Assembly (NCBI RefSeq): GCF_001183545.1 | Contig: NZ_KQ236688.1 | Coordinates: 897,149-961,148, forward strand | DNA length: 64,000 nt | Direction of reading: 5' to 3' | Source of the DNA: Cellvibrio sp. pealriver | Lineage (GTDB): Bacteria > Pseudomonadota > Gammaproteobacteria > Pseudomonadales > Cellvibrionaceae | Shown: positions 55,882-64,000 of the stretch, piece by piece | Layout: each line of letters begins with the position of its first letter | Numbering within the stretch: position 1 is the stretch's first letter | Translations under genes and position numbers: made by a program | Notes under the pieces: model-generated | The model's input: the letters and a program-made list of their open reading frames with translations, nothing else | The model's database searches: none | Told to the model about the DNA's origin: nothing

Positions 55882-55982
55882 TAGGACTTTCAGGTTTATA
55901 CCCAGGATGTTGCCATCAGGAGTGGACGAGGCAAGGATGCCTTCCAATGGATGGAATTTTTTAATTACACAGGTGTTATTGT

Positions 55983-57482
55983 TTGTCTGAAATCCTCAAC
56001 AGGAAACGGTTGGTTATTGTCGGTTGCGGTGCCTCCGCCGTATTGGCGTTGGTCGCGCTGGCAAACTACCAGCGCGATCCCTCCACTTTATCAACCCGTC
56101 ACACTGCGGCAATCCGTCTTGGCATAACCATTCTTGATGATAATCCTTCACGGCCATGCGGGCTTGCGTACTCCGCTATTCATCCATCATTGGTATTAAA
56201 TGTTCCTGCCATGCGCATGGGCGCGTTTAGCGATGACCCTGCGCATTTTTTTCGTTGGTTACAACACACTAGTGAGTGGAAAAATCTTCACCCCGCGTTT
56301 GCAGAGCTAGCTATTGCTGGCGATGATTTTTTTCCTCGGGCAATTTACGGCGAGTACCTGACAGATGTATTTGATCATGCAGTGCAATCACTGCGTGTAG
56401 CTGGCCACACTGTGGAGTTGCAATCCGAACGAGTGAGCGCAGTAAAGAAGGGTACTTCTGCCAACGCTATACAAGTAATTACTGCCTCGGGCCTGTGCTA
56501 TGAAGCGGATACTGTGTTAATGGCCACAGGGAATTATCCGTCGCTGCTGGACACACAACAATCATCGGCGATTTTGTCATCGCCTTATGTGGATGAAGCA
56601 CTTCATCTCAATTGGAAAAAAATCAATCATCTCCTGATTGTCGGCTCAGGTTTAAGTTTGGTAGATGCAGTGCAATTAGCGATGTCGCAAGGATTTGAAG
56701 GAACATTTCATGTGGTATCCCGTCACGGCCTTTTACCCCATGCGCATGGAACATCGCATCATTCAGATGTTCCTGTGTTGAGCACACAAGCAAAAAAAGC
56801 ATCCGCACTATTAAGTGATATTCGTCAGTATATCGAGCGCAATGAAAAAAACGCTATTGCCTGGCAATGCAGTGTGAATCAATTGCGAGAACAAAATAAT
56901 TATTTGTGGAGCGGATTAAACCCCAAAGCGCGTCATCGTCTCAAGCGAGCTTTGCCTTGGTGGAATAGTGTGCGGCACAGAATTCCAGCCAGTACCAAAA
57001 CGATGTTGGACAATTTACAAGTACAAGGCCGGTTGTGTATTCACCGCGCCACAGTGAATGCTATTCAGATCACTCACAATGGATTTATTTTGTCATTAGC
57101 GGCGTCGCGATCAAAAAATGCCAGGTTGGAAATCATCGCCGATAAAGCGATTATGTGTATGGGCTATCGCGCAGGGTTTTCAGTAGTGCAGGATTTATGC
57201 AATGGTTTACTTGATGATAGCACTGCATTAACCGCTAATTTCATCGGTAATAATCACTACAGAATTTCATCCAAACAGGAGATTTATGGAATTGGCCCCG
57301 CGTTAGCCGGTGTGTTATTCGAAACAACGGCGATCCATGAAATTCGTGAACAGGCGGTTTGTATCGCCAAGGCCATTTTTACGACGGCTGCTGATAACAC
57401 CAACACCAACACCAACACCAACACCAACACCAACACCAACACCAACAGCACACAGTCTGTTGGTGTTGCTTGTACTGAATAA
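55983..57482 (+). CDS. FAD/NAD(P)-binding oxidoreductase-like protein
   Basis: 499 residues from a TTG. VIVGCGASAVLALVAL is the FAD-binding GxGxxA/G motif at residues 11-19; RPCGLAYSAIHPSLVLNVPAMRMG matches the NAD_binding_9-type FAD/NAD(P) family. A second dinucleotide motif is LLIVGSGLSLVDAV (about 213-226). The C-terminus carries an Asn-Thr repeat encoded by an AACACC microsatellite and looks disordered. Substrate unknown. It follows exbD by about 100 bases, so it may belong to the same unit. Confidence 0.7.
   Translation: MSEILNRKRLVIVGCGASAVLALVALANYQRDPSTLSTRHTAAIRLGITILDDNPSRPCGLAYSAIHPSLVLNVPAMRMGAFSDDPAHFFRWLQHTSEWKNLHPAFAELAIAGDDFFPRAIYGEYLTDVFDHAVQSLRVAGHTVELQSERVSAVKKGTSANAIQVITASGLCYEADTVLMATGNYPSLLDTQQSSAILSSPYVDEALHLNWKKINHLLIVGSGLSLVDAVQLAMSQGFEGTFHVVSRHGLLPHAHGTSHHSDVPVLSTQAKKASALLSDIRQYIERNEKNAIAWQCSVNQLREQNNYLWSGLNPKARHRLKRALPWWNSVRHRIPASTKTMLDNLQVQGRLCIHRATVNAIQITHNGFILSLAASRSKNARLEIIADKAIMCMGYRAGFSVVQDLCNGLLDDSTALTANFIGNNHYRISSKQEIYGIGPALAGVLFETTAIHEIREQAVCIAKAIFTTAADNTNTNTNTNTNTNTNTNSTQSVGVACTE
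57396..57446. repeat. AACACC hexanucleotide microsatellite in coding sequence
   Basis: Eight and a half perfect AACACC units inside the FAD-protein gene, encoding (Asn-Thr)8-Asn. Unit changes would alter length without shifting frame. Confidence 0.95.
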
Positions 57483-57497
57483 TCAGTGCTCCAGTTT

Positions 57498-59696
57498 TTA
57501 AAAGCGATATTCTATTTTCGCCCTGAGTGTGCGCGGTTCAGCAGGGTGGTAGTGCAAGTCCTCGATTCCTTCTTCAGGTTCGCCCGCCAAGCGTGAGGCA
57601 TAGTAGTAATCAATATCATGCTCGTCGCTATCCAACACATTGTGCACTTCCAATTCAATGTTGATGCTGTCCCACTGGTAGCCAATACCAAAATTCACTG
57701 TGCTGGTTGAATCGGCTTTAATGTCGTTAAAACTTTCCAGTACCCGCGCACCAAAATAGCGATAGCGCAATGAACTGTGCAAGCCGTTACCTTGCCCGCC
57801 ATAACTAATGCCGGTGCTTGCAACAAAGGGCACAGAGCCATCAACATATTTTCCCTCTTCGCGAGTGTTTTCACTGAAGCGTGCACGTGTCCATGCCAGC
57901 TCTACATCCAGATTCCATTTGTTCGCAAACCAGAAATAACTGGCAAGTTCTGCGCCCACACGTTCTGATGCGCGGCTGGCTTCGTTGTGGCCTGCATCGC
58001 CAATAAAAATTAATTCCGATTCTGATTCCAAATACCATAAAGAGGCTGAAATATTAAAACGTTTTTCATCAAACAGTTTTAAACCAACTTCAGCGCCGGT
58101 AGAGGGGACGATTAATTCAACAGCATCCGCAGGCTCCTGTGTGACCGGATCAAGTGTGAGTGTTGCACCGCGCGCGTCGTTAGAATGGAAGCCTTGGCCT
58201 GCATTGATAAACGCTTCCAGATGATCGCTAAATAAATAAGTCGCACCTGCTTTAAGGCTGAACTTTCCTGTATCTTCTGCGCCACTATTTTCGACAATAT
58301 TGCTGTCAACATCGACATGGTAATAGTCGTAACGTAAACCTATGTGCGTACTGAATGCATCGCTCAACAAAAAACGGGTTTGGCCAAATAAGCCGCTGGA
58401 TGCTTCTTTTACGCCATCTTCCCGAACGGTACTTAACCATTCGCGCGCTTTGGTTTTGTAGAGCCCGACTGTTGCAATGTCGTCGTAACGAAATTCGCTA
58501 CCAATATGATGATTAACGGCGATGTTAAACAATTCTGTATTCCACTGGTGGGATAGGGCACCGCCGAAAATGTGGCGATCATCTACTTGTTTATATTGGT
58601 CGCCATTAACGGGATCATCTAAAAAATAGGTAAAATCAGAAATTAATAACAAATCAGATTGGATTGCATAAAGGTTGGCATTCCAACTATCGGTAAGCCA
58701 ATTTGCTGAAAGGCTGTAACGGCTGGATTCTCCACCATTGGTTGGGTTGAGCGAGCCATAAGAATCTATCAGCCCTTGTTCTACAGCGCGTGCGGGAATT
58801 TGGTCGGGTGAATTCCAGCTGTTGTCATAGGCCATTGCGGTCAGCGAAAAAGTGCCATCGGCAAAGGGTTTTACGTAGCGGGCGTTAAGGTTGAGCTTAT
58901 CAATATCTTCATTAATATCAGTCCAGGGGCCGTCCGATACCTGGCGTTCAATACCTACCAACAACAAGCCCTCGTGTAGTGCAACTTCGCCCGCTGCAAA
59001 CACGCGGCCATAATGATTTTCACCCAGTGTTGCAGAAACACTATTTTCACCCAGCAGATTTTTTAATCTGAATGAAGCAGCACCTGCGCCTGAAAAATCA
59101 CCGACATCCGCATAATAAGCGCCTTTGCGATAATCGATGCTACTGATGAGTTCAGGAATAATAAAATTGAGATCGGTATAGCCTTGGCCGTGGCCGTGAG
59201 TGCGCATATTGATCGGCATACCATCAATACTGGAATTAAAATCCGTACCGTGATCCAGATTAAAACCCCGCAGGAAATACTGGTTTGCTTTACCGGAACC
59301 ACTGTGTTGGGTCACTACCATGCCGGGCACAAACTCCAGAATTTCACCGGTACGCAATACTGGCCGGTTGGCAATTTCGGCACTGCCTACAGTACCTTCT
59401 GCCGCTGATATTTTTTTACCCAACTGGTTTAAGCGGTGGCCAATTACCGTCACAGTTTTCAGTTGGGGATTATTTTTTTTCTCAGCCGATGCTGAAACTG
59501 TAGTTGCCTGTTCAGTTGTTTGTGCAGATGTCTGTTCAGATGTTTGTTCAGATGTTTGTTCGGTCTTATAGTCAACTTTGTAAGCTGATGTTTGGCTTAG
59601 CGCAGCAGGAGCGCTAAAGGTAAATACAGCAGCGGCCAAAGGGGTAATTAAAAACGAGGGTGAGGAACGGGATATTCTGGCGTATTTCATGGGCAT
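57498..59696 (-). CDS. TonB-dependent receptor
   Basis: 732 residues. Signal peptide (ending AALSQ), then a repetitive Ser-Glu-Gln-Thr linker (SEQTSEQTSEQT, residues about 50-62), the plug (LRTGEILEFVPGMVVTQHSG, NQYFLRGFNLDHGTDFNSSIDGMPI) and a barrel ending in LRAKIEYRF. The histidine-rich MRTHGHGQGYTDLNF and a C-terminal YHPAEP region are common in receptors for small organic or metal-linked ligands; the ligand is not deducible. Convergent with the FAD gene (15 bases between stops). Upstream ATTGTTAAC motifs may be operators. Confidence 0.88.
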   Translation of the reverse strand: MPMKYARISRSSPSFLITPLAAAVFTFSAPAALSQTSAYKVDYKTEQTSEQTSEQTSAQTTEQATTVSASAEKKNNPQLKTVTVIGHRLNQLGKKISAAEGTVGSAEIANRPVLRTGEILEFVPGMVVTQHSGSGKANQYFLRGFNLDHGTDFNSSIDGMPINMRTHGHGQGYTDLNFIIPELISSIDYRKGAYYADVGDFSGAGAASFRLKNLLGENSVSATLGENHYGRVFAAGEVALHEGLLLVGIERQVSDGPWTDINEDIDKLNLNARYVKPFADGTFSLTAMAYDNSWNSPDQIPARAVEQGLIDSYGSLNPTNGGESSRYSLSANWLTDSWNANLYAIQSDLLLISDFTYFLDDPVNGDQYKQVDDRHIFGGALSHQWNTELFNIAVNHHIGSEFRYDDIATVGLYKTKAREWLSTVREDGVKEASSGLFGQTRFLLSDAFSTHIGLRYDYYHVDVDSNIVENSGAEDTGKFSLKAGATYLFSDHLEAFINAGQGFHSNDARGATLTLDPVTQEPADAVELIVPSTGAEVGLKLFDEKRFNISASLWYLESESELIFIGDAGHNEASRASERVGAELASYFWFANKWNLDVELAWTRARFSENTREEGKYVDGSVPFVASTGISYGGQGNGLHSSLRYRYFGARVLESFNDIKADSTSTVNFGIGYQWDSINIELEVHNVLDSDEHDIDYYYASRLAGEPEEGIEDLHYHPAEPRTLRAKIEYRF

Positions 59697-59930
59697 CTCT
59701 ACTAACCATTATGGCAAAAAATGATTGCAAAAAAAGGGTGACAAACAATTTCATAATTCCGCATGAGCGTCGCGACGAGCAGCACTAAACGACTGAGCGA
59801 CTATGTGCGGGTTGTTAGTAGGCTGCTTAAAATGAAGCAGCGAATCCAGTTAAGTACAGTTATTTACGATTATTGTTAACGTTAATGCATTGTTAACAGT
59901 GCTATGAATGGTTTTATGAGTTTTTAGGCG
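59697..59930 (-). promoter_or_regulatory. receptor upstream region with ATTGTTAAC repeats
   Basis: ATTGTTAAC occurs twice (59872-59880 and 59889-59897), 17 bases apart, with a central palindrome TTAACGTTAA. The same core appears in the upstream region of the receptor near 6450 and 6572. A possible shared operator. Confidence 0.45.
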
Positions 59931-61289
59931 TTAAGGCTTGATCAATTTTACGCTGACGATAGTGGCGGGGGAGGTGGTTTGACCAAAACTACTGGTTTGG
60001 TAAATCGCTTCAAATGCGGATGATTCCGGATGTGAATTGAGCTCTGAAAGATGTGAATGCAATTCGGCAAGTGCCGCTTCGCTGGTAATACTATCGGTTA
60101 GCTCTACCAAGCCTGCATCGCGTAAACCTGCAACAACCACAATCCGATTATTGGTTGGGCCATTAAATGCAGCTAAATAAGCCAAGTGATTTTTCTTACT
60201 GTTAAATTCACCAGGAATCCCATTGCTATTGGCAAAAGTTTCACCGGTTTTGGTATCAACTAATTCGTCAAAACCATTTTGGCCAATCGCAAAGTTGGAT
60301 GCATCGAATACGGCATCATGTAAAGCACCCAGCCCGCTCAAATGACCGATATAAACAATGTGCGAATTGCGCAATGCATCTGCTGACAGTTGTGATGCAA
60401 GGATCACTTGCACTGATGTATCAGGTGCTTTGAGAATGGGGCTAATATTGCCGAGCCCATAAGCCGTACTGGTGGGCAAATAACTCAACCCTATATCGAA
60501 TTTATACTCAGCTTCTTCGGGGTTAAGTTGTAAATAATCGGATAGCTCTTTGGGTGAGTTAACATCAAATTCACGTACCAGTCGCTTTACATTGCCGTGT
60601 GCGTCGCTCTCCGCAAAAATAAAATAATCGCCGACAACAACAAGAATAGGGCGGCCGTCGGCAAACAAGGGTTGCCAGATGAATTGATTGCGTAAATCCT
60701 TTTCTTCGGAAAAAAATGTTCTACCTTGCAGTACCAGCAATAGATTGATGAACACTAATGCAACCAGTGCGACGACTAATAAGGTATTAATTTTCCGGGT
60801 ATGGAAGGGTTGTGCCGACTCCAGCTCTGGATTCCGTAGTTCATGAGGCAATAGTTCATGATGCTGTACGTCATGAGACGGTAATTGGCGAGAGTGTAAT
60901 TCACTTGCCTGTAATACCAGGCGATATTCTCCCTTGGGAAGATGCAGGCGATGCGTAAAATCATCGCCGTACTGTGCATAAAATTCATCGAGCTTGCGCC
61001 GTAACTTATGTACATATACTCGTACCATTGCATCCTGCGTTACATCAAACGAATCCTCACGCCCCATGCCTTCTGTAGCAATTTCCAATTCTTTTGGTAT
61101 TTTTCCGTTGAGGTGACAACGATATAAATACTCAAACAAACTATGCAGGTGAGTGCTGCGTGCCAGAATGCCGCTGGCGCGAATTCTGGCCGCATGATTA
61201 TCCAATTCTTGATGCGATTGGTCCCGATGCAATTGGTCTTGCTGCTGTGGGGTTTGCGGAAGCGGCGCAGTATCAATCGTTACATCCAT
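59931..61289 (-). CDS. membrane-anchored winged-helix regulator
   Basis: 452 residues. Residues about 30-130 fit an OmpR-like winged helix: LFEYLYRCHLNGK, EIATEGMGREDSFDVTQDAMVRVYVHKLRRKLDEF and the wing HLPKGEYRLVL. One membrane helix at about 168-188 (LLVVALVALVFINLLLVL) puts residues 190-452 in the periplasm, the ToxR/CadC layout. The periplasmic part is unrecognised. It likely senses a signal and controls the adjacent receptor gene; it is 11 bases from the sigma-54 activator gene upstream. Confidence 0.75.
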   Translation of the reverse strand: MDVTIDTAPLPQTPQQQDQLHRDQSHQELDNHAARIRASGILARSTHLHSLFEYLYRCHLNGKIPKELEIATEGMGREDSFDVTQDAMVRVYVHKLRRKLDEFYAQYGDDFTHRLHLPKGEYRLVLQASELHSRQLPSHDVQHHELLPHELRNPELESAQPFHTRKINTLLVVALVALVFINLLLVLQGRTFFSEEKDLRNQFIWQPLFADGRPILVVVGDYFIFAESDAHGNVKRLVREFDVNSPKELSDYLQLNPEEAEYKFDIGLSYLPTSTAYGLGNISPILKAPDTSVQVILASQLSADALRNSHIVYIGHLSGLGALHDAVFDASNFAIGQNGFDELVDTKTGETFANSNGIPGEFNSKKNHLAYLAAFNGPTNNRIVVVAGLRDAGLVELTDSITSEAALAELHSHLSELNSHPESSAFEAIYQTSSFGQTTSPATIVSVKLIKP

Positions 61290-61299
61290 GAGGCAATCG

Positions 61300-62565
61300 T
61301 TAACCTGTATAACCCGGATTCAATGAATGTAATTCATCATTATGTGTAGATTGCTCTTCTGCTGGTGTAAATCCTGTATCGGCAAGCAAACCGTGGCGTT
61401 TTAACAATGTCCGCATAACGTTGCGCGAAATACCCAAGAGTGCAGCACCGTGTACCTGATTAGAGCGTACGTGCGCAAATGCTTCATGCACAATCAGACT
61501 TTCCAGCTTATCAAAATGATCGCTGTTGCCTTGTTCAGTAAACAAACGGCGCAATTGTTTGGCAATAGCGCTCATCGGGTCATCACCATTGCCTGAGCCA
61601 TTATTGGAATGGCTTTCTGTATTGCTAAACGAAGCAGAATGAACATTGGCTCCTGCAGTGTTCAGGTTGTATGTCTGCGCACCGGAATTCACAAAAGGTT
61701 GATGCACAGGTTGGGGAACTTGCTGATGGATTGGGCCAGTATTCCATCCACCGGTCACTTTTAAGTGAGCAGGTTCGATTTTATCGCCGCTGGAAACCAG
61801 TAATGCAAAATGCACCACATTTTCCAGTTCGCGGATATTGCCCGGCCAGGCATAGTTCAACAACAATTGCACCGCATCCTGAGAAAATTGCGGCTGGCGA
61901 TAACCCATGCGTTGGCTGTAGGTTTTTAAAAAATGTTCTGCCAGTGGCAATATATCGCCAGGACGTTGGCGCAGCGGGGGCAGTTTCACATGGGCAATAT
62001 TAATTCTGTACAACAGATCGCGACGGAAATGTCCGGCCGATACTGCATAATCCAGATCAACGTTGGTGGCAACGACTAAGCGCACATCAACCGGAATGGA
62101 TTTGCGCGAGCCAATACGCACCACTTCTTTTTCTTGCAGCACACGCAATAGTTTTACTTGCAGTGGCAATGGCAAATCACCGATTTCATCTAAAAATAAG
62201 GTGCCGCCATTAGCAGCTTCAAACCATCCTTCACGTTTACCCACTGCGCCGGTAAATGAACCAGCTTCATGACCAAACAACTCACTCTCTGCCAATTGGT
62301 CGCTGATTGCACCGCAGTTAACCGCAAGGAAAGGGCCTCTGCGTCCACTTAATAAATGGATATGACGGGCAACCAATTCCTTCCCGGTTCCTGTTTCTCC
62401 ACCAATCAATACCGGCGCTTCACTGGGTGCAATGCGCTCAATATATTCGAGTAAGCTTGCCGAAATTGGATCAGAAAAAACCAGCGCTTTTGCTCGCACC
62501 GAAAGTGGTTGTGCGTTGGTACCTTCCAACGATAAGAGAACAGGGGCTTTATTTTCCTGGCTCAC
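61300..62565 (-). CDS. sigma-54-dependent transcriptional activator
   Basis: 421 residues. AAA+ domain: Walker [10 protein letters not shown] (55-63), sigma-54 contact loop GSFTGA (102-107, Ala of the usual GAFTGA replaced by Ser), Walker [11 protein letters not shown] (121-130), and [12 protein letters not shown]. There is no N-terminal receiver or GAF domain, only about 30 residues. A disordered Asn/Ser/His-rich linker precedes a Fis-type HTH ([22 protein letters not shown]). It should activate sigma-54 promoters such as the one before tonB. Start is supported by the minus-strand context; overlaps no gene. Confidence 0.88.
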   Translation of the reverse strand: MSQENKAPVLLSLEGTNAQPLSVRAKALVFSDPISASLLEYIERIAPSEAPVLIGGETGTGKELVARHIHLLSGRRGPFLAVNCGAISDQLAESELFGHEAGSFTGAVGKREGWFEAANGGTLFLDEIGDLPLPLQVKLLRVLQEKEVVRIGSRKSIPVDVRLVVATNVDLDYAVSAGHFRRDLLYRINIAHVKLPPLRQRPGDILPLAEHFLKTYSQRMGYRQPQFSQDAVQLLLNYAWPGNIRELENVVHFALLVSSGDKIEPAHLKVTGGWNTGPIHQQVPQPVHQPFVNSGAQTYNLNTAGANVHSASFSNTESHSNNGSGNGDDPMSAIAKQLRRLFTEQGNSDHFDKLESLIVHEAFAHVRSNQVHGAALLGISRNVMRTLLKRHGLLADTGFTPAEEQSTHNDELHSLNPGYTG

Positions 62566-62733
62566 AGTGATTCCTCAACATACGTTAATACGAGTGATAA
62601 TGGGAGCATTCTATTCATAAATAGCGGTAGCAATAAGTAATTTAAATCTATAAACATATAACAAAAAATCGATGCGGCCAGGATGTTTGTTTAAGCTCAT
62701 TTTCTGCTTATTTATAAGCATGAAAAAATAAAA

Positions 62734-62757
62734 AAGGCGATGGTTTTTCATCGCCTT
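62734..62757 (-). terminator. cysA terminator
   Basis: AAGGCGATG/CATCGCCTT stem with a 6-base loop; on the minus strand it is followed by TTTATTTTTT. The remaining gap 62566-62733 shows no gene. Confidence 0.8.
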
Positions 62758-62839
62758 GTTGTAAATTAAACACTTTTAAATGTTTTATCCTTACGGTGTT
62801 ATTTGTAAGGCAATTTTTCAAAATACGATTGAAGAACCG

Positions 62840-63898
62840 TTATTTCTGCAAAAACACTTTCGAGTTGGTCGGCCTTGCATATACCGATGCTCCTACCGAT
62901 AAATTCAGGCTGCGTTCCTGCGCACGCGGCAATTCCACATGCAACACTTCATTGTTCAATTGATGCAGCAATTCAATGCGCAGTACTGAACCGGCAGTGC
63001 TCACATGGGCAATGCGCGCGGCAATAGCACCATCGCTTTGCTGTTCGCTTAATTCAATATCGTGCGGGCGCACATAAGCGATGGCGGGTTGGTTGGCAAT
63101 GTCGTTATGTTCCGGTGCGGGAATTTTGTAATCGCCAATATGTGCCCAGCCATTGTCCACACGGCTGTGGAATAAATTCACTTGCCCGATAAAATCGTAT
63201 ACAAAAGGGCTAGCCGGATTGTTGTAGATGTCATCCGGTGTACCAATTTGTTCAATCTGGCCTTTGTTGAGTACCACGATTTTATCGGCTACTTCCATTG
63301 CCTCTTCCTGATCGTGTGTTACGAATATGGAGGTGATGTGCAATTCGTCGTGTAAGCGGCGCAACCAGCGGCGTAAGTCCTTGCGGACTTTTGCATCCAA
63401 TGCACCAAAGGGTTCATCGAGCAGCAATACTTTAGGTTCAACGGCGAGTGCACGCGCCAGTGCAATACGCTGGCGTTGGCCGCCAGATAATTGATGCGGG
63501 TAGCGATCGGCCAGCCAATCCAACTGCACCAATTCCAATAATTCATGCACACGTTTTTTGATTGCATCGGCAGAAGGTCTTGTCTCTTTCGGGCGCACGG
63601 TTAAACCAAAGGCGACGTTATCAAACACTGTCATGTGGCGGAACAGCGCATAGTGTTGGAATACAAAACCCACATTGCGCTCGCGCACATGCACGTTAGT
63701 GGCGTCTTCACCGTGGAAATGCACACTGCCAGCATCCGGATTTTCCAAACCGGCGATAATACGCAGCAGTGTTGTTTTTCCGCAGCCCGATGGGCCGAGC
63801 AGGGCGACTAATTCGCCCGTGGGGAAATCCAAAGACACATTGTTCAGTGCAGTAAACTGACCAAACTGTTTATGTAAGTTGCGGACTTGAATGCTCAT
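62840..63898 (-). CDS. cysA: sulfate/thiosulfate ABC transporter ATPase
   Basis: 352 residues. Walker [10 protein letters not shown] (35-43), signature LSGGQ (137-141), Walker B VLLLDEP (157-163), then a C-terminal TOBE-like regulatory domain ([15 protein letters not shown]). The sulfate-importer group is indicated by [28 protein letters not shown] and [22 protein letters not shown]. It powers CysTWA sulfate import. The permease gene is expected just beyond the window edge. Confidence 0.9.
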   Translation of the reverse strand: MSIQVRNLHKQFGQFTALNNVSLDFPTGELVALLGPSGCGKTTLLRIIAGLENPDAGSVHFHGEDATNVHVRERNVGFVFQHYALFRHMTVFDNVAFGLTVRPKETRPSADAIKKRVHELLELVQLDWLADRYPHQLSGGQRQRIALARALAVEPKVLLLDEPFGALDAKVRKDLRRWLRRLHDELHITSIFVTHDQEEAMEVADKIVVLNKGQIEQIGTPDDIYNNPASPFVYDFIGQVNLFHSRVDNGWAHIGDYKIPAPEHNDIANQPAIAYVRPHDIELSEQQSDGAIAARIAHVSTAGSVLRIELLHQLNNEVLHVELPRAQERSLNLSVGASVYARPTNSKVFLQK

Positions 63899-63941
63899 AG
63901 AGTTTTCTCAATTTAAAGAGTTGTTCGCACAGTAATTCTTT

Positions 63942-64000
63942 TTACTCATCGTCATTCACGCGTAGAAGGAATCCAGTTTTTACATTATGGATACCCGCTG
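63942..64000 (-). CDS. possible C-terminus of upstream cys permease gene (partial)
   Basis: An open frame runs from the window edge to a stop at 63942-63944 and ends KTGFLLRVNDDE. Position upstream of cysA fits the end of cysW, but too little is visible to confirm. Confidence 0.3.
   Translation of the reverse strand, partial: AGIHNVKTGFLLRVNDDE

Noticed and set aside
59724..59745. Possible sigma-54 promoter before the receptor at 57498-59696
   Set aside because: Minus-strand TGTCACCC-T7-GCA resembles the motif, but the GG is missing and the -24/-12 spacing is two bases too long.

Overview
The window looks like a chromosome segment of a polysaccharide-degrading gammaproteobacterium, most likely a Cellvibrio relative (Cellvibrionaceae). 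This is inferred from gene content, not from a marker gene. The content is several large TonB-dependent receptors, serine-linker glycoside hydrolases with CBM6 and Ig-like domains, a receptor/tryptophan-halogenase/SapC operon, a GH5 lipoprotein and a tonB-exbB-exbD operon. No rRNA or tRNA gene was recognised.

Layout. 1-11.3 kb: a minus-strand operon (TonB receptor, flavin halogenase-like protein, SapC-like protein, SMP-30 lipoprotein) faces a divergent 1,504-residue GH86-type agarase/porphyranase. It resembles a small agar-type utilisation locus. 11.4-21.6 kb: a mobile or defence region. Two direct copies of a ~265-bp repeat, each ending in four 22-bp units, flank a three-gene unit of unknown function (coiled-coil protein, small Cys-rich protein, restriction-controller-like repressor). 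Then come a chimeric CARF-like/HsdS remnant, a DRT1-type reverse transcriptase-nitrilase fusion, a DUF262-HNH protein, and a tyrosine integrase with an AlpA-like partner. 22.8-26.4 kb: more accessory genes (double-HEPN protein, frameshifted Abi-alpha-like gene, TPR membrane protein). 26.5-31.8 kb: YdeI-like and GFA-like proteins, a Fur-boxed siderophore receptor and a GH5 lipoprotein.

32.3-38.3 kb: a complete six-gene ebo cluster in the order A-B-D-E-F-C, linked to export of metabolite precursors to the periplasm. 39.7-49.3 kb: an integron cassette array with no integrase gene in the window (a CALIN, or the distal part of a larger integron). It holds about a dozen attC or attC-like sites, mostly small lipoprotein and membrane-protein cassettes, a duplicated DUF6438 cassette, a complete IS3-family element, a remnant of the same element, and an IS110-family element inserted in an attC half-site.

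49.4-64 kb: core-like genes: a TauE/SafE transporter, 1-Cys peroxiredoxin, O-acetylhomoserine sulfhydrylase, tonB-exbB-exbD behind a near-consensus sigma-54 promoter, an FAD/NAD(P)-binding protein, another TonB receptor, a membrane-anchored winged-helix regulator, a sigma-54 activator and the sulfate ABC ATPase cysA. The three receptors presumably draw on the TonB-ExbBD system encoded here.

The best candidates for something undescribed are the three-gene unit bracketed by 22-bp repeat arrays, and the cassette array with its IS insertions.
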